Shown piece by piece: positions 1-8,843 of a stretch of DNA of 64,000 nt (the stretch's first letter is position 1; each line of letters opens with the position of its first letter). The notes beneath the pieces were generated by a model, which was not told the origin of the DNA, ran no database searches, and was given only the letters and a program-made list of their open reading frames with translations. The stretch is from assembly GCF_016864555.1 (NCBI RefSeq), contig NZ_CP044011.1, positions 1,438,501 to 1,502,500 on the forward strand, written 5' to 3'. Source of the DNA: Sinorhizobium sp. BG8 (GTDB lineage: Bacteria; Pseudomonadota; Alphaproteobacteria; Rhizobiales; Rhizobiaceae). The translations under genes and the position numbers were made by a program.

Positions 1-644
1 GCTCCTCCGCCGACCGCGCGCATGAGGCCAACATGAAGGTCGCCGCGACCAAGAGGAGCGCCGATGACTCCGCCAATGTGGTGGCGAACGCGATTGCCGC
101 CATGGGCAGGATCGAAGACGCTTCGCGCCAGATCGAGCAGATCATCGAGGTCATCGACGACATCGCCTTCCAGACCAATCTTCTCGCGCTCAACGCTGGC
201 ATCGAGGCGGCGCGCGCGGGGGATGCCGGAAAGGGTTTCGCCGTCGTGGCGCAGGAGGTGCGGGAACTGGCGCAGCGGTCGGCGGAAGCGGCCCGTGAAA
301 TCAAGGGCCTCATCGACAAGTCCACGCACGAGGTCGGCGCCGGCTCCGCGCTCGTGCAGGAGACCGGTGCGGTTCTGGCGGCCATCAGCAGCCAGATTGT
401 TGCCATCAGCCAGCACGTCGAAACGATCGCTACCGGAAGCCGAGACCAGTCGGCCGCCCTTCAGGAGGTCAACGGTTCGGTCAACCAGATGGACCAGATG
501 ACGCAGCAGAATGCGTCGATGGTGGAAGAAACGACGACCACGAGCCGCGAACTGGCCGGCAAGGCCGACGATCTCATGCGACTGATCGCGCAGTTCACCT
601 TCGAGACCGCCGGCATGCCACACCAGTCACGGCGCGCCGCATAG
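1..644 (+). CDS. Methyl-accepting chemotaxis protein, C-terminal part (5' truncated)
   Basis: The frame is already open at base 3, so the ligand-binding and membrane segments lie outside the window. The visible ~213 residues are an alanine-rich coiled coil containing the MCP signalling tip: an [20 protein letters not shown] stretch followed by [18 protein letters not shown], the part that binds CheA and CheW. The tail ends in SRRAA and shows no CheR/CheB-binding pentapeptide. The family assignment is certain; the stimulus cannot be told from this part. A strong terminator follows. Confidence 0.93.
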   Translation, partial: SSADRAHEANMKVAATKRSADDSANVVANAIAAMGRIEDASRQIEQIIEVIDDIAFQTNLLALNAGIEAARAGDAGKGFAVVAQEVRELAQRSAEAAREIKGLIDKSTHEVGAGSALVQETGAVLAAISSQIVAISQHVETIATGSRDQSAALQEVNGSVNQMDQMTQQNASMVEETTTTSRELAGKADDLMRLIAQFTFETAGMPHQSRRAA

Positions 645-682
645 GTGCTTGCTGGCCCAGCCTTGCAGCAGAGGTAGAGAAG

Positions 683-714
683 AAAGCCCGGCGCGAACGT
701 GCCGGGCTTTTTCT
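683..714 (+). terminator. Rho-independent terminator after the chemoreceptor gene
   Basis: A 10-bp stem (AAAGCCCGGC, 683-692, paired with GCCGGGCTTT, 701-710) with an 8-nt loop runs into a T-rich tail. It lies 38 bp after the stop codon. Confidence 0.85.
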
Positions 715-824
715 TTGTCGTATTGCCGGGGCATGACTTCCGGAAGAGGAAGCCGGCTTCGGGCAGCCTGCATGAGAACGATGCTCCCATGCGCGCAAGG
801 CGAACCTGTTGAGCAGCCAAAGCC

Positions 825-974
825 TCAGGCGGAAAGTCGCCTCACGAGTATACGGCTTGCCCGACCGAGCCGTGCCAATAGTCGGGGGCGGGCCGCTTGC
901 GCGCCCGGACGGTGTTTGCGCCTGTCCTTCGCCAGCATGTCGAAGAGTAGTGCCATGCACATCATGTCCTGCAT
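825..974 (-). CDS. Possible 49-residue small protein
   Basis: A short reading frame with a strong ribosome binding site: GGAGG, then TCACG, then ATG at 974. The product starts MQDMMCMALLFDMLAKDRRK and ends in an arginine-rich tail. It has no recognised domain. It sits in the otherwise empty stretch between the chemoreceptor terminator and the LysR gene. The Shine-Dalgarno is the main support; shadow coding in GC-rich DNA remains possible. Confidence 0.35.
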   Translation of the reverse strand: MQDMMCMALLFDMLAKDRRKHRPGAQAARPRLLARLGRASRILVRRLSA

Positions 975-1130
975 CGTGACCTCCAGGGACAAAGCGGCGG
1001 CCACGGCGCCTGCTTGGGCCGCACCGGCTTTGAAAGGTTGGGAATGACGGCCGGGCCGCCTGAACAGCAAGAAGCTTATTCCGCAAAAAATGATGTGCAA
1101 ACGCAAGAAATCGCCTTATGTTTTTCATTT

Positions 1131-2006
1131 ATGAAAGACATCGATTGGGATGCTTACAGGACCTTTCTTGCCGTCGCGAGCCATGGAGGCCTGACGGGAG
1201 CCGCCCAGGCGAGCGGTCTCAGCCCGGCGACGGTCGGCCGGCGCGTGCTTGATCTGGAGCAGGAGATCGGCAAGCAGCTGTTCATTCGTAACCAGACCGG
1301 CTATCGCCTGAACCCGGACGGCCAGGCGCTTTTCGAGCAGCTTCAGGAGATGGAGGCCGCGGCCCGCAAGGTCGAGGACTGGCGACAACGTGCGCGCGGC
1401 TCCAGCGTCGTCCGGCTGCATGCCGGCACGTGGATCACCTGGCTCATCTGCGAGAACATTGCGGCCATCTGGGTCGACCAGGACGATTTCACGCTCGACA
1501 TGTCTGTCACGGAGCGGCGTGCGACCCTCTCGCACCGGTCAAGCGACGTCGGCGTTCGCGCCGTTGCTCCCGAGGAGCCCCACCTTGCCCTGCGCAAGGC
1601 GGGGGAGGTGGCATACGCGGCCTATCGCCAGCGCAACGCGCCGCCCTCGCGCGCCTTCCGCTGGCTGGCGGTGGCACAGGAAGATGCGATCTCTCCCTAT
1701 CTTCGTTGGCCATATGAGCACAGGGCGGAAGACGTAGGCCTTGTCGTCAGTCGCCCGCGCTCGCTGCTCGATCTGGCGCGATCCGGTGCTGGCATTGCGG
1801 TTCTGCCGTGCTTCGTCGGTGATCTCGATCCGACACTCGAACGGGCCGGTGGAGAAATCCGGGCCCTGCGTCATGAACAGTGGATCGTGACCAATACGGA
1901 GGATCGGCACAGAAGGGATATCCGCACCGTGTCGGAGCGCCTGTTCAAGCTGGTGAAGAGCCACGCGGACCTCTTCGCGGGCCGCCGTGCGAACCGCAGC
2001 GGCTGA
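1131..2006 (+). CDS. LysR-family transcriptional regulator
   Basis: A 291-residue LysR-type regulator. The N-terminal winged HTH covers about residues 5-65 (FLAVASHGGLTGAAQASGLS then VGRRVLDLEQEIGKQLF), followed by a substrate-binding-like effector domain. An upstream in-frame start at 1014 exists, but ATG 1131 matches the family N-terminus (helix 1 starts about eight residues in) and follows an AT-rich promoter-like stretch. No obvious target lies beside it: the upstream gene is a chemoreceptor and the downstream genes run in the opposite direction. Confidence 0.9.
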   Translation: MKDIDWDAYRTFLAVASHGGLTGAAQASGLSPATVGRRVLDLEQEIGKQLFIRNQTGYRLNPDGQALFEQLQEMEAAARKVEDWRQRARGSSVVRLHAGTWITWLICENIAAIWVDQDDFTLDMSVTERRATLSHRSSDVGVRAVAPEEPHLALRKAGEVAYAAYRQRNAPPSRAFRWLAVAQEDAISPYLRWPYEHRAEDVGLVVSRPRSLLDLARSGAGIAVLPCFVGDLDPTLERAGGEIRALRHEQWIVTNTEDRHRRDIRTVSERLFKLVKSHADLFAGRRANRSG

Positions 2007-2013
2007 ATACGCA

Positions 2014-2038
2014 AAGACCCGGCGGGAGGCCGGGTCTT
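2014..2038 (+). terminator. Hairpin after the LysR gene
   Basis: AAGACCCGGC pairs with GCCGGGTCTT across a 5-nt loop, 7 bp after the stop. The T-tract is poor, so termination strength is uncertain. It may also serve the converging genes on the other strand. Confidence 0.65.
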
Positions 2039-2067
2039 CATTCTCGTATCCTGTCCGGGCTATGCGG

Positions 2068-2169
2068 TTAGCCGCGGGCCTTCGCCTGCACCGTTGCAAG
2101 TCGCCGCTGCATCCGCTGCATCGCCGTCGTGGCTGCGATTGCGCAGAAGACGCCCAGAAGCGCGACCAT
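2068..2169 (-). CDS. Possible 33-residue membrane peptide, translationally coupled
   Basis: The ATG at 2169 overlaps the stop of the upstream small gene in a TGATG arrangement. The peptide starts with a hydrophobic segment (MVALLGVFCAIAATTA) followed by a basic tail (QRMQRR), the form of a single-pass small membrane protein. No family is recognised. The coupling and amphipathic layout support it; conservation was not tested. Confidence 0.4.
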   Translation of the reverse strand: MVALLGVFCAIAATTAMQRMQRRLATVQAKARG

Positions 2170-2408
2170 CACGCGCGTCCCTGGGTGACGATGACGGGGA
2201 TCATCAGGTCGCCCCAGTTGCCGGTGCCGCCGTGGTGGCGGGCCGAGCGCACGAGCTCCACCGAAATTCCGGCCTCGACCGCCTTCATGACGGATTGGTT
2301 CAGGCGATGGAGATCGTTTGCCAGCATGCGGATCATGGCCTGCTGGTCGGGTGTCATCGCCGACGACTGTTCCTCTGCCCGCTCCTTGACGCGTGAGATC
2401 GATGTCAT
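2169..2408 (-). CDS. Hypothetical 79-residue protein downstream of aceA
   Basis: A short protein (MTSISRVKERAEEQSS start) with an apparent helical N-terminal half and a C-terminal segment GNWGDLMIPVIVTQGRA. A good ribosome binding site (GAGGAG, 7 nt before ATG 2408) supports the start. It is on the aceA strand, 75 bp after the aceA stop, so it may be cotranscribed with aceA past a hairpin. Function unknown. Confidence 0.65.
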   Translation of the reverse strand: MTSISRVKERAEEQSSAMTPDQQAMIRMLANDLHRLNQSVMKAVEAGISVELVRSARHHGGTGNWGDLMIPVIVTQGRA

Positions 2409-2444
2409 GGTATTTCTCCTCTCTCGGGGTTCTTGAATTCCGGT

Positions 2445-2476
2445 CCTCCCTTCCGCTCCGCAGAGGTGAAGGGAGG
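2445..2476 (-). terminator. Hairpin between aceA and the 79-residue gene
   Basis: CCTCCCTT (2445-2452) pairs with AAGGGAGG (2469-2476). It lies just after the aceA stop and lacks a T-run on the aceA strand. It may reduce read-through or protect the aceA mRNA end. Confidence 0.4.
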
Positions 2477-2483
2477 CAGTCTG

Positions 2484-3773
2484 TTACTCCGCGGCGGGGC
2501 GGAACTGGTCGTGTTCGGTCGATTCCTTCATGGCGGTCGTCGAAGACCGTCCGCCGGTAATCGTCATTGATACGGCATCGAAATAGCCGGTGCCGACCTC
2601 GCGCTGGTGCTTGGTCGCGGTGTACCCGTTTGCCTCGGCATCGAACTCCGCCTGCTGCAGTTCGGAATAGGCGGCCATCTGGCGGTCCTTGTAGCCGCGG
2701 GCGAGTTCGAACATGCCGTAGTTCAGCTGGTGGAAGCCGGCGAGCGTGATGAACTGGAATTTGTAGCCCATCGCACCCAGCTCCCGCTGGAACTTGGCAA
2801 TCGTCGCGTCGTCCAGGTTCTTCTTCCAGTTGAACGACGGCGAGCAGTTGTAGGCGAGCAGCTTGCCTGGATGCGCCTTGTGTACCGCTTCCGCGAACCT
2901 GCGTGCCTGTTCCAGATCGGGCTTGGAGGTCTCCATCCAGATCAGGTCGCAATGGGGTGCGTAGGCGATCGCCCGGGCGATGCAGGGCTCGATCCCGTTC
3001 CTCACTTGGTAGAAGCCTTCCGCCGTGCGTCCCGCCTCATGATCGACGAAGGGCTGATCGCGCTCGTCGATATCGGACGTCAGAAGCTTTGCGGCCTCGG
3101 CGTCGGTACGGGCGATGACCAGCGTCGGCGTGCCCATGACGTCGGCGGCGAGCCGGGCGGCGTCGAGGTTGCGGATATGGGCCGCCGTCGGGATCAGCAC
3201 CTTGCCGCCGAGATGGCCGCATTTCTTCTCAGAAGCCAGCTGGTCTTCGTAGTGGACGCCGGCGGCACCTGCCTCGATGAAGGCCTTCATGATCTCGAAG
3301 GCGTTGAGCGGTCCCCCGAAGCCTGCCTCCGCGTCGGCGACGATCGGCGCGAACCAGGTCTCGACCGAGAGACCCTTGCCTTCCTGCGTTTCGATCTGGT
3401 CGGCGCGTTGCAGGGTCCGGTTGATGCGCTTGGCAAGCTCCGGCGCGGCATTCGCGGGATAGAGCGACTGGTCGGGATACATTGCGGAGGCGGTGTTTGC
3501 GTCTGCCGCAACCTGCCAGCCGGAGAGATAGATCGCCTTCAAGCCGGCGCGCACCATCTGCATGGCCTGGTTGCCGGAAAGCGCGCCGAGCGCATTGACG
3601 AAGTCCTCCTCGTGGATGAGCTTCCACAGCCGGTTTGCGCCCATCTCTGCCAGCGAATGGCGGATCTCGACCGAGCCGCGCAGCCGCTTGACGTCTTCGG
3701 CCGTGTAGGGACGTTCGATCCCGTCAAAGCGGCCCTGCGGTGCGGTGGGAACGAGATTGTAAAAGTCAGTCAC
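2484..3773 (-). CDS. aceA: Isocitrate lyase
   Basis: Cleaves isocitrate to glyoxylate and succinate, the first step of the glyoxylate shunt, needed for growth on acetate, fatty acids or PHB. The 429-residue protein has the catalytic loop KKCGHLGGK with its cysteine, the metal-binding segment around [14 protein letters not shown] [10 protein letters not shown], and the C-terminal SPSFNW motif typical of the short bacterial form. The start is placed at GTG 3773 because GGAGG lies 5-6 bases upstream; the in-frame ATG 3785 overlaps that Shine-Dalgarno. The gene is divergent from an ScfR/RamB-like regulator. Confidence 0.95.
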   Translation of the reverse strand: MTDFYNLVPTAPQGRFDGIERPYTAEDVKRLRGSVEIRHSLAEMGANRLWKLIHEEDFVNALGALSGNQAMQMVRAGLKAIYLSGWQVAADANTASAMYPDQSLYPANAAPELAKRINRTLQRADQIETQEGKGLSVETWFAPIVADAEAGFGGPLNAFEIMKAFIEAGAAGVHYEDQLASEKKCGHLGGKVLIPTAAHIRNLDAARLAADVMGTPTLVIARTDAEAAKLLTSDIDERDQPFVDHEAGRTAEGFYQVRNGIEPCIARAIAYAPHCDLIWMETSKPDLEQARRFAEAVHKAHPGKLLAYNCSPSFNWKKNLDDATIAKFQRELGAMGYKFQFITLAGFHQLNYGMFELARGYKDRQMAAYSELQQAEFDAEANGYTATKHQREVGTGYFDAVSMTITGGRSSTTAMKESTEHDQFRPAAE

Positions 3774-3841
3774 ACTATCCTCCATCTGTTTTCTGTCGCA
3801 GTCTGTGGCGCATCGCGCCGTAACCTGTTTGATGTGACAAT

Positions 3842-3956
3842 ATTTACAGTGCGCCGCAAAAACGGTCGAGAAAATACTGTAAATCCCGATGATGAAAGAG
3901 GTTATGCTGTGTTGTGTTTGACAAACGTGCGGTGTAAATTTGTAAAAACTGTAAAT
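3842..3956. promoter_or_regulatory. Repeated ACTGTAAAT motifs in the aceA / regulator intergenic region
   Basis: Three exact copies of one 9-mer lie in the 229-bp divergent promoter region: inverted at 3842-3850 (ATTTACAGT), direct at 3876-3884 and direct at 3948-3956. A partial copy (TTTGTAAA) lies at 3939-3946, next to the third. The layout suggests operators for the adjacent regulator. Binding is inferred. Confidence 0.55.
3850..3858. promoter_or_regulatory. TGCGCCGCA site (PhaR-like) upstream of aceA
   Basis: An exact TGC-N3-GCA palindrome, 77 bp upstream of the aceA start. The same 9-mer recurs upstream of acetoacetyl-CoA synthetase and phasin in this window. TGC-N3-GCA half-sites are typical of PhaR/AniA-type regulators of polyhydroxybutyrate genes. 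Confidence 0.45.
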
Positions 3957-4002
3957 AGTCGATCGCACGCGAAAGCAGTCGATTTGTGTCAAAGGATTGA
4001 CA

Positions 4003-5418
4003 ATGGCGGAGAGCAAGATATTTGCCGGACCCAAGGTTCGCCGGATCCGCAACGGCCTCGGTCTCACGCAGACCGCCATGGCCGAGGCGCTGTCGATTTC
4101 GCCGTCCTATCTCAATCTGATCGAACGCAACCAGCGTCCGCTGACAGTCCAGCTCTTGCTGCGCCTCGCCTCGGTCTACAAGGTTGATCTCGAGGGCCTG
4201 CAGGGGGAAAGCTCGGGAAGTGCCCGGCAGCTGCGTGAGGTCTTCGCCGATCCGCTTCTTGCCGGTGAGGTTCCTGCCGACCAGGAACTGGTGGAGGCCG
4301 CCGATGCGGCTCCCAATGTAACCGCGGGCATTCTCAAGCTCTATCGCGCCTACCGGGAACAGACGGAGCGTTTGTCGGATCTCGCCGATCTGCTCGCGCG
4401 CGAAGGCCATGCGACCTCGATTTCAGCGGCGCGCCTGCCAATGGACGAGGTGCGCGAGACGCTGGAGCAGCGGCCGAACTATTTTGCCGCGATCGAGGAG
4501 GCCGCCGAGCGCTTCCACGCCACGCTCGCACCGGGCGATGACCTCGCAGGCGCAATCAAGGCCTGGCTGAAGAAGGAGCACGGTGTCGTCGTGCGCCTGC
4601 TGCCGGTCCATGCCATGCCGGGCCTGCGCCGCCGCTTCGACCGCCATTCCATGCGCCTGTTCCTGTCCGAGCGCCTCTCTCCTTATGACCAGCTGCGCGA
4701 GATCGCCATGGAATCTGTGCAGATCGCGCTGCAGGACGAGATTTTCGCCGAACTCGACGCGCTTTCACTTTCCAGCGCCGAGGCGCGCCGTATCGCCCGT
4801 TTCGAACTGGCCCGCTACGCGGCTCATGCGCTCATGATGCCCTATGAACCCTTTCTGGCTGCAGCCCAGCGCTCGCGATACGATGTGGACATACTTCGCT
4901 CCCGCTTCAGCGTCTCGTGGGAGCAGGCGGCAAACCGCCTGACCATGCTGCAGAAGCCCGGTCAGTCAGGTGTTCCCTTTTTCATGCTGGAAGTGGATAG
5001 CGCCGGCAACCGCTTTCGCCGTGCGGGCGCCCAGGGCTTTCCGGCCGCGCGTTTCGGGGGCGGCTGTCCCAAGCTCAACGTCCACGCCGCATTCGCCCAG
5101 CCGGGGCAGGTCCTCGTGGACTGGGTGGAAATGCCTGATGGTTCGGAATTCCTCGCGGTCTCCCGCACGCTTGAAGGTCCCCAGGCCGCTTTTGGTGAAA
5201 GGGTCCGCCGGACCGCCTTGCTCCTTGCCTGCGATGCCGCGATTGCCGGGGAAACCGTCTACGGCTCATCCGCGGGAAAAGTAACCGCGGTTGCGATCGG
5301 AGCCGCTTGCCGCCTCTGTGAGCGACAGGGCTGCCTGGCGCGCGCGGAGCCTCCGCTCACGCGACCGCTCGGCCTGGATGAAATGGTGTCCGGACTGAGC
5401 CTGTTCGACTTCCAATGA
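4003..5418 (+). CDS. ScfR/RamB-like XRE-family regulator of short-chain fatty acid metabolism
   Basis: A 471-residue protein of the acyl-responsive XRE class. An N-terminal HTH (residues ~10-65, with [14 protein letters not shown]) is followed by an IrrE/DUF955-like domain (~150-300) and a C-terminal DUF2083-type region with cysteines in CRLCERQGC. Relatives such as RamB and ScfR control acetate and propionate genes, including aceA. Divergent placement from aceA supports that role here. The start is ATG 4003, with AGGA six bases upstream, not the TTG at 3997. Confidence 0.85.
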   Translation: MAESKIFAGPKVRRIRNGLGLTQTAMAEALSISPSYLNLIERNQRPLTVQLLLRLASVYKVDLEGLQGESSGSARQLREVFADPLLAGEVPADQELVEAADAAPNVTAGILKLYRAYREQTERLSDLADLLAREGHATSISAARLPMDEVRETLEQRPNYFAAIEEAAERFHATLAPGDDLAGAIKAWLKKEHGVVVRLLPVHAMPGLRRRFDRHSMRLFLSERLSPYDQLREIAMESVQIALQDEIFAELDALSLSSAEARRIARFELARYAAHALMMPYEPFLAAAQRSRYDVDILRSRFSVSWEQAANRLTMLQKPGQSGVPFFMLEVDSAGNRFRRAGAQGFPAARFGGGCPKLNVHAAFAQPGQVLVDWVEMPDGSEFLAVSRTLEGPQAAFGERVRRTALLLACDAAIAGETVYGSSAGKVTAVAIGAACRLCERQGCLARAEPPLTRPLGLDEMVSGLSLFDFQ

Positions 5419-5602
5419 GCTATGCTTGATTTTCCCTTACCAAAGCCATCTGGATATGATAGGAATTGAAAAAATGTGATACCAATTGATCTGTATTGCA
5501 TTGCAGAATGACGCTTGTCCGGGGGTAAAAAAACTCCATAATCGAGGGAACCCCGCTAAGTGGAACAACCGAGGCAAGAAATCAAAACTGGGAGCATAAT
5601 GA

Positions 5603-6703
5603 ATGAAAAGACGTAATTTTCTGGCCGCCACTGCCGTGTTCGCGTTGAGCGGTCTTGTAAGTGCGCAGGCATTCGCAGAAGACAAGGTCGTCAACGTCTA
5701 CAACTGGTCAGACTATATCGACGAGTCCATCCTAGAGGATTTCACCAAGGAAACCGGCATCAAGGTCGTTTACGACGTCTTCGACTCGAACGAGACGTTG
5801 GAAACCAAGCTGCTTGCCGGTGGTAGTGGATACGACGTCGTCGTTCCTACGGCGAACTTCCTCCAGCGCCAGATCCAGGCGGGCGTTTTCCAGAAGCTCG
5901 ACAAGTCGAAGCTGCCTAACCTCTCCAACATGTGGGACGAGATCTCTACGCGGGTCGCCACCTACGATCCGGGTAACGAATACGCGATCGACTACATGTG
6001 GGGTACCACGGGCGTCGGCTACAACGTGAAAAAAGCCAAGGAAATCCTCGGGACCGACGCGGCTCCGGGATGGGAGGCCATCTTCAACCCGGAGATCGCA
6101 GCCAAGTTCAAGGACTGCGGCATCTACGTACTGGACACGCCGGAGGAAGTCGTGCCGGCTGCCTTGAACTATCTCGGGCTGGACCCCAACAGCAAAAGCC
6201 CCGACGACCTGAACAAGGCGAGCGATCTTCTGATGAGCGTTCGTCCGTTCATCCGCAAGTTCCACTCTTCCGAATACATCAACGCCCTTGCAAACGGCGA
6301 CATCTGCCTGGCTCTTGGCTGGTCGGGTGACATCCTTCAGGCCCGCGATCGGGCGAAAGAGGCAGGTTCTGGCGTTGAGGTGAACTATTCGATCCCGGAT
6401 ACGGGCGCCCTGATGTGGTTCGATATGATGGCGATCCCGAAGGATGCGCCGCATGTCGAGGAGGCTCACGTCTTCCTCAACTACATCATGAAGCCGGAAG
6501 TCATTGCCAAGGCGTCGAACTACGTATTCTACGCCAACGGCAACAAGGCGTCGCAGCAGTTCATCGACAAGGCCGTGCTGGAGGATCCGGCGATCTATCC
6601 GCCGGAGGCGGCCGTGGCAAAGCTTTACACCAAGTTGCCCTATGACCCGAAGACGCAGCGGCTCGTGACCCGCATATGGACAAAGGTCGTCACCGGCCAG
6701 TAA
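5603..6703 (+). CDS. potF: Polyamine ABC transporter, periplasmic substrate-binding protein
   Basis: A 366-residue PotF/PotD-type binding protein, probably for putrescine or spermidine. It has a Sec signal peptide (KRR, hydrophobic core, AFA cleavage near residue 25) and the family signature VYNWSDYID just after it. It is the first gene of a four-gene set with ATPase and two permeases in classical potFGHI order. A hairpin after its stop probably makes binding protein more abundant than the membrane parts. Substrate choice within polyamines is inferred from overall resemblance. Confidence 0.92.
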   Translation: MKRRNFLAATAVFALSGLVSAQAFAEDKVVNVYNWSDYIDESILEDFTKETGIKVVYDVFDSNETLETKLLAGGSGYDVVVPTANFLQRQIQAGVFQKLDKSKLPNLSNMWDEISTRVATYDPGNEYAIDYMWGTTGVGYNVKKAKEILGTDAAPGWEAIFNPEIAAKFKDCGIYVLDTPEEVVPAALNYLGLDPNSKSPDDLNKASDLLMSVRPFIRKFHSSEYINALANGDICLALGWSGDILQARDRAKEAGSGVEVNYSIPDTGALMWFDMMAIPKDAPHVEEAHVFLNYIMKPEVIAKASNYVFYANGNKASQQFIDKAVLEDPAIYPPEAAVAKLYTKLPYDPKTQRLVTRIWTKVVTGQ

Positions 6704-6717
6704 TCCCAGAGTTCGAA

Positions 6718-6746
6718 TTGCCCGGAACGCTCTTCCGGGCAATTTT
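6718..6746 (+). terminator. Intra-operon hairpin between potF and potG
   Basis: TTGCCCGGAA pairs with TTCCGGGCAA (5-nt loop), followed by TTTTC. Such partial terminators after a binding-protein gene give excess binding protein over permease. Confidence 0.75.
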
Positions 6747-6781
6747 CTGTCGCATGCCAAGAACAATATTTGGGGAACGGT

Positions 6782-7924
6782 ATGAAATCTCTCGGCAGTA
6801 TCCGGCGGTCGTTCGCGCCCTGGACGGACCCAAGCGCTAAGCCATTCATTTCATTCAAGAACATAACCAAGAAATTTGGCGATTTCACCGCCGTCGACGA
6901 TCTGACGCTCGACATCTACCACCGTGAGTTCTTCGCGCTCCTCGGCGCGTCGGGTTGCGGAAAATCGACGCTGCTGCGCATGCTCGCCGGCTTCGAGCGG
7001 CCGACCTCGGGAGAGATCATACTCGACGGTCAGAACATCGCGGACATCCCGCCCTACAAGCGGCCCGTGAACATGATGTTCCAGTCCTATGCCCTCTTTC
7101 CCCACATGACGGTGGAGGGCAACATCGGCTTCGGCCTGCGCCAGGACGGCATGCCCAAGCCGGAGATCGCCGAGCGCGTCGCGCAGATGCTGAAGCTCGT
7201 CAAGCTCGAGCAGTTCGCAAAGCGCAAGCCGCATCAGCTTTCCGGCGGTCAGCGGCAGCGCGTGGCGCTCGCCCGCTCGCTCGCGAAGCGCCCGAAGGTG
7301 CTGCTCCTCGACGAGCCCCTCGGTGCGCTCGACAAGAAGCTGCGCGAGGAAACGCAGTTTGAACTCATGGACCTGCAGCAGGAGCTCGGGCTCACCTTCG
7401 TCATCGTCACGCACGACCAGGAAGAAGCCATGACGATGGCGGACCGCATCGCCGTCATGAGCCACGGCAAGGTCATCCAGGTGGCGACACCGGCGGAAAT
7501 CTACGAGGCGCCCAATTCCCGTTTCGTTGCCGACTTCATCGGCGATGTGAACATCCTGGAAGGCAAGGTCGTCGCGAACGGTGACGGCAAGGTCGAGATC
7601 GCGACCCAGGACGGCTTCACCGTCCGGGCGACAAGCTCTTCCGCGCCGCCTGCAGGAGCGAGCGCCGGCTTCGCAGTGAGGCCGGAGAAGCTCAGGGTCA
7701 GCCGGTCCGCCCCGGCCGACGGATCGCGCAACGCGACGACAGGCGAGATCTGGGACATCGGATATCTCGGCGACATGACCGTTTTCCACGTCAAGCTCGA
7801 CAGCGGCAAGGTGGTCAAGGCCTCCATGCTCAATGCCCAGCGCGAGGTCGAGGATCCGATCGCCTACGATGACAAGGTCTGGGTTTCCTTCGCGGAGACC
7901 GCTGGCGTCGTGTTGAAGGATTGA
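6782..7924 (+). CDS. potG: Polyamine ABC transporter, ATP-binding protein
   Basis: A 380-residue ATPase driving polyamine import. Walker A is GASGCGKST (about residue 55), the signature is LSGGQRQR, Walker B is VLLLDEPLGALD, and the C-terminal third is a TOBE domain. ATG 6782 follows GGGGA and is preferred to a TTG four codons earlier. It is followed directly by the two permease genes. Confidence 0.93.
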   Translation: MKSLGSIRRSFAPWTDPSAKPFISFKNITKKFGDFTAVDDLTLDIYHREFFALLGASGCGKSTLLRMLAGFERPTSGEIILDGQNIADIPPYKRPVNMMFQSYALFPHMTVEGNIGFGLRQDGMPKPEIAERVAQMLKLVKLEQFAKRKPHQLSGGQRQRVALARSLAKRPKVLLLDEPLGALDKKLREETQFELMDLQQELGLTFVIVTHDQEEAMTMADRIAVMSHGKVIQVATPAEIYEAPNSRFVADFIGDVNILEGKVVANGDGKVEIATQDGFTVRATSSSAPPAGASAGFAVRPEKLRVSRSAPADGSRNATTGEIWDIGYLGDMTVFHVKLDSGKVVKASMLNAQREVEDPIAYDDKVWVSFAETAGVVLKD

Positions 7925-7928
7925 GCCC

Positions 7929-8840
7929 ATGCGCAGGATCGGCAACGCCATCTCCAGCCGCCTGGTCATCCTCGTCCCCTACGCCTGGCTGATCATCTTC
8001 TTCCTGATACCGTTCTTCATCGTCTTCCGCATTTCGCTCTCCACGACCGCGATATCGCAGCCGCCCTACGAGCCGGTTTTTGCTTTCGCCGATGGAATTG
8101 CGGGATCGATCGAGAAGCTCAGGCAACTGACGTTCGACAATTTCGTGTGGCTGACGGAGGATGCGCTTTACTTCAACGCCTACATCTCCAGCCTGTGGAT
8201 CGCCGCACTGTCGACGCTCTTCGCGCTGCTGATCGGATATCCGATCGCCTATGGCATGGCGCAGGCGCCCCGCACCTTGCGGCCAACCCTGCTGATGCTG
8301 GTGATCCTGCCGTTCTGGACGAGCTTCCTGATCCGTGTCTATGCATGGATCGCCATTCTCAAGCCCGAGGGAATGCTCAATCAGTGGCTGATGTGGCTCG
8401 GCGTGATCGACGAACCGCTGATCATCCTCAACACGAACACGGCGATCTACATCGGCATCGTCTACTCCTATCTGCCCTTCATGGTGTTGCCGATCTATTC
8501 CGCACTGGAGAAGATGGACCACACGCTGGTGGAAGCTGCGGAAGATCTCGGCTGCCCGCCGCTCGCCGCCTTCTGGAAAGTGACCTTTCCGCTGTCCCTC
8601 GCGGGCGTGGTGGCCGGGTGCATGCTCGTTTTCATCCCCGCGGTGGGCGAGTTCGTGATTCCCGATCTTCTGGGCGGCTCCGAGACGCTGATGATCGGCA
8701 AGACGCTCTGGAACGAGTTCAACGCGAACCGGGATTGGCCGGTGTCGGCGGCAGTCGCGACGATCCTGCTGCTCATCCTGGTGGTGCCGATCGTGTTCTT
8801 CCAGAATGTCCAGGCCAAAGCCGACGAGCAGGGGAGGTAG
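7929..8840 (+). CDS. potH: Polyamine ABC transporter permease 1
   Basis: A 303-residue inner-membrane permease with about six membrane segments. The EAA loop (EAAEDLGCPPLAAFWKVTFPLS) contacts the PotG ATPase. It starts 4 bp after potG and its stop lies 3 bp before potI, so the three are translated from one message. Confidence 0.92.
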   Translation: MRRIGNAISSRLVILVPYAWLIIFFLIPFFIVFRISLSTTAISQPPYEPVFAFADGIAGSIEKLRQLTFDNFVWLTEDALYFNAYISSLWIAALSTLFALLIGYPIAYGMAQAPRTLRPTLLMLVILPFWTSFLIRVYAWIAILKPEGMLNQWLMWLGVIDEPLIILNTNTAIYIGIVYSYLPFMVLPIYSALEKMDHTLVEAAEDLGCPPLAAFWKVTFPLSLAGVVAGCMLVFIPAVGEFVIPDLLGGSETLMIGKTLWNEFNANRDWPVSAAVATILLLILVVPIVFFQNVQAKADEQGR

Positions 8841-8843
8841 GCC

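Noticed and set aside
595..1128. 177-codon minus-strand frame covering the first terminator
   Set aside because: It runs through a strong terminator and has low-complexity Arg/Pro/Ser composition; a shorter frame with a real ribosome site (825-974) is the better candidate.
2607..4187. 526-codon plus-strand open frame over aceA
   Set aside because: Antisense shadow of isocitrate lyase; it also runs through the divergent promoter region and into the regulator in another frame.
4003..5418. Regulator as part of a toxin-antitoxin or phage-type XRE/ImmA pair
   Set aside because: The HTH plus DUF955 layout is shared with ImmA systems, but HTH and DUF955 are in one 471-residue chain with a DUF2083-like end and the gene is divergent from aceA, which fits ScfR/RamB.
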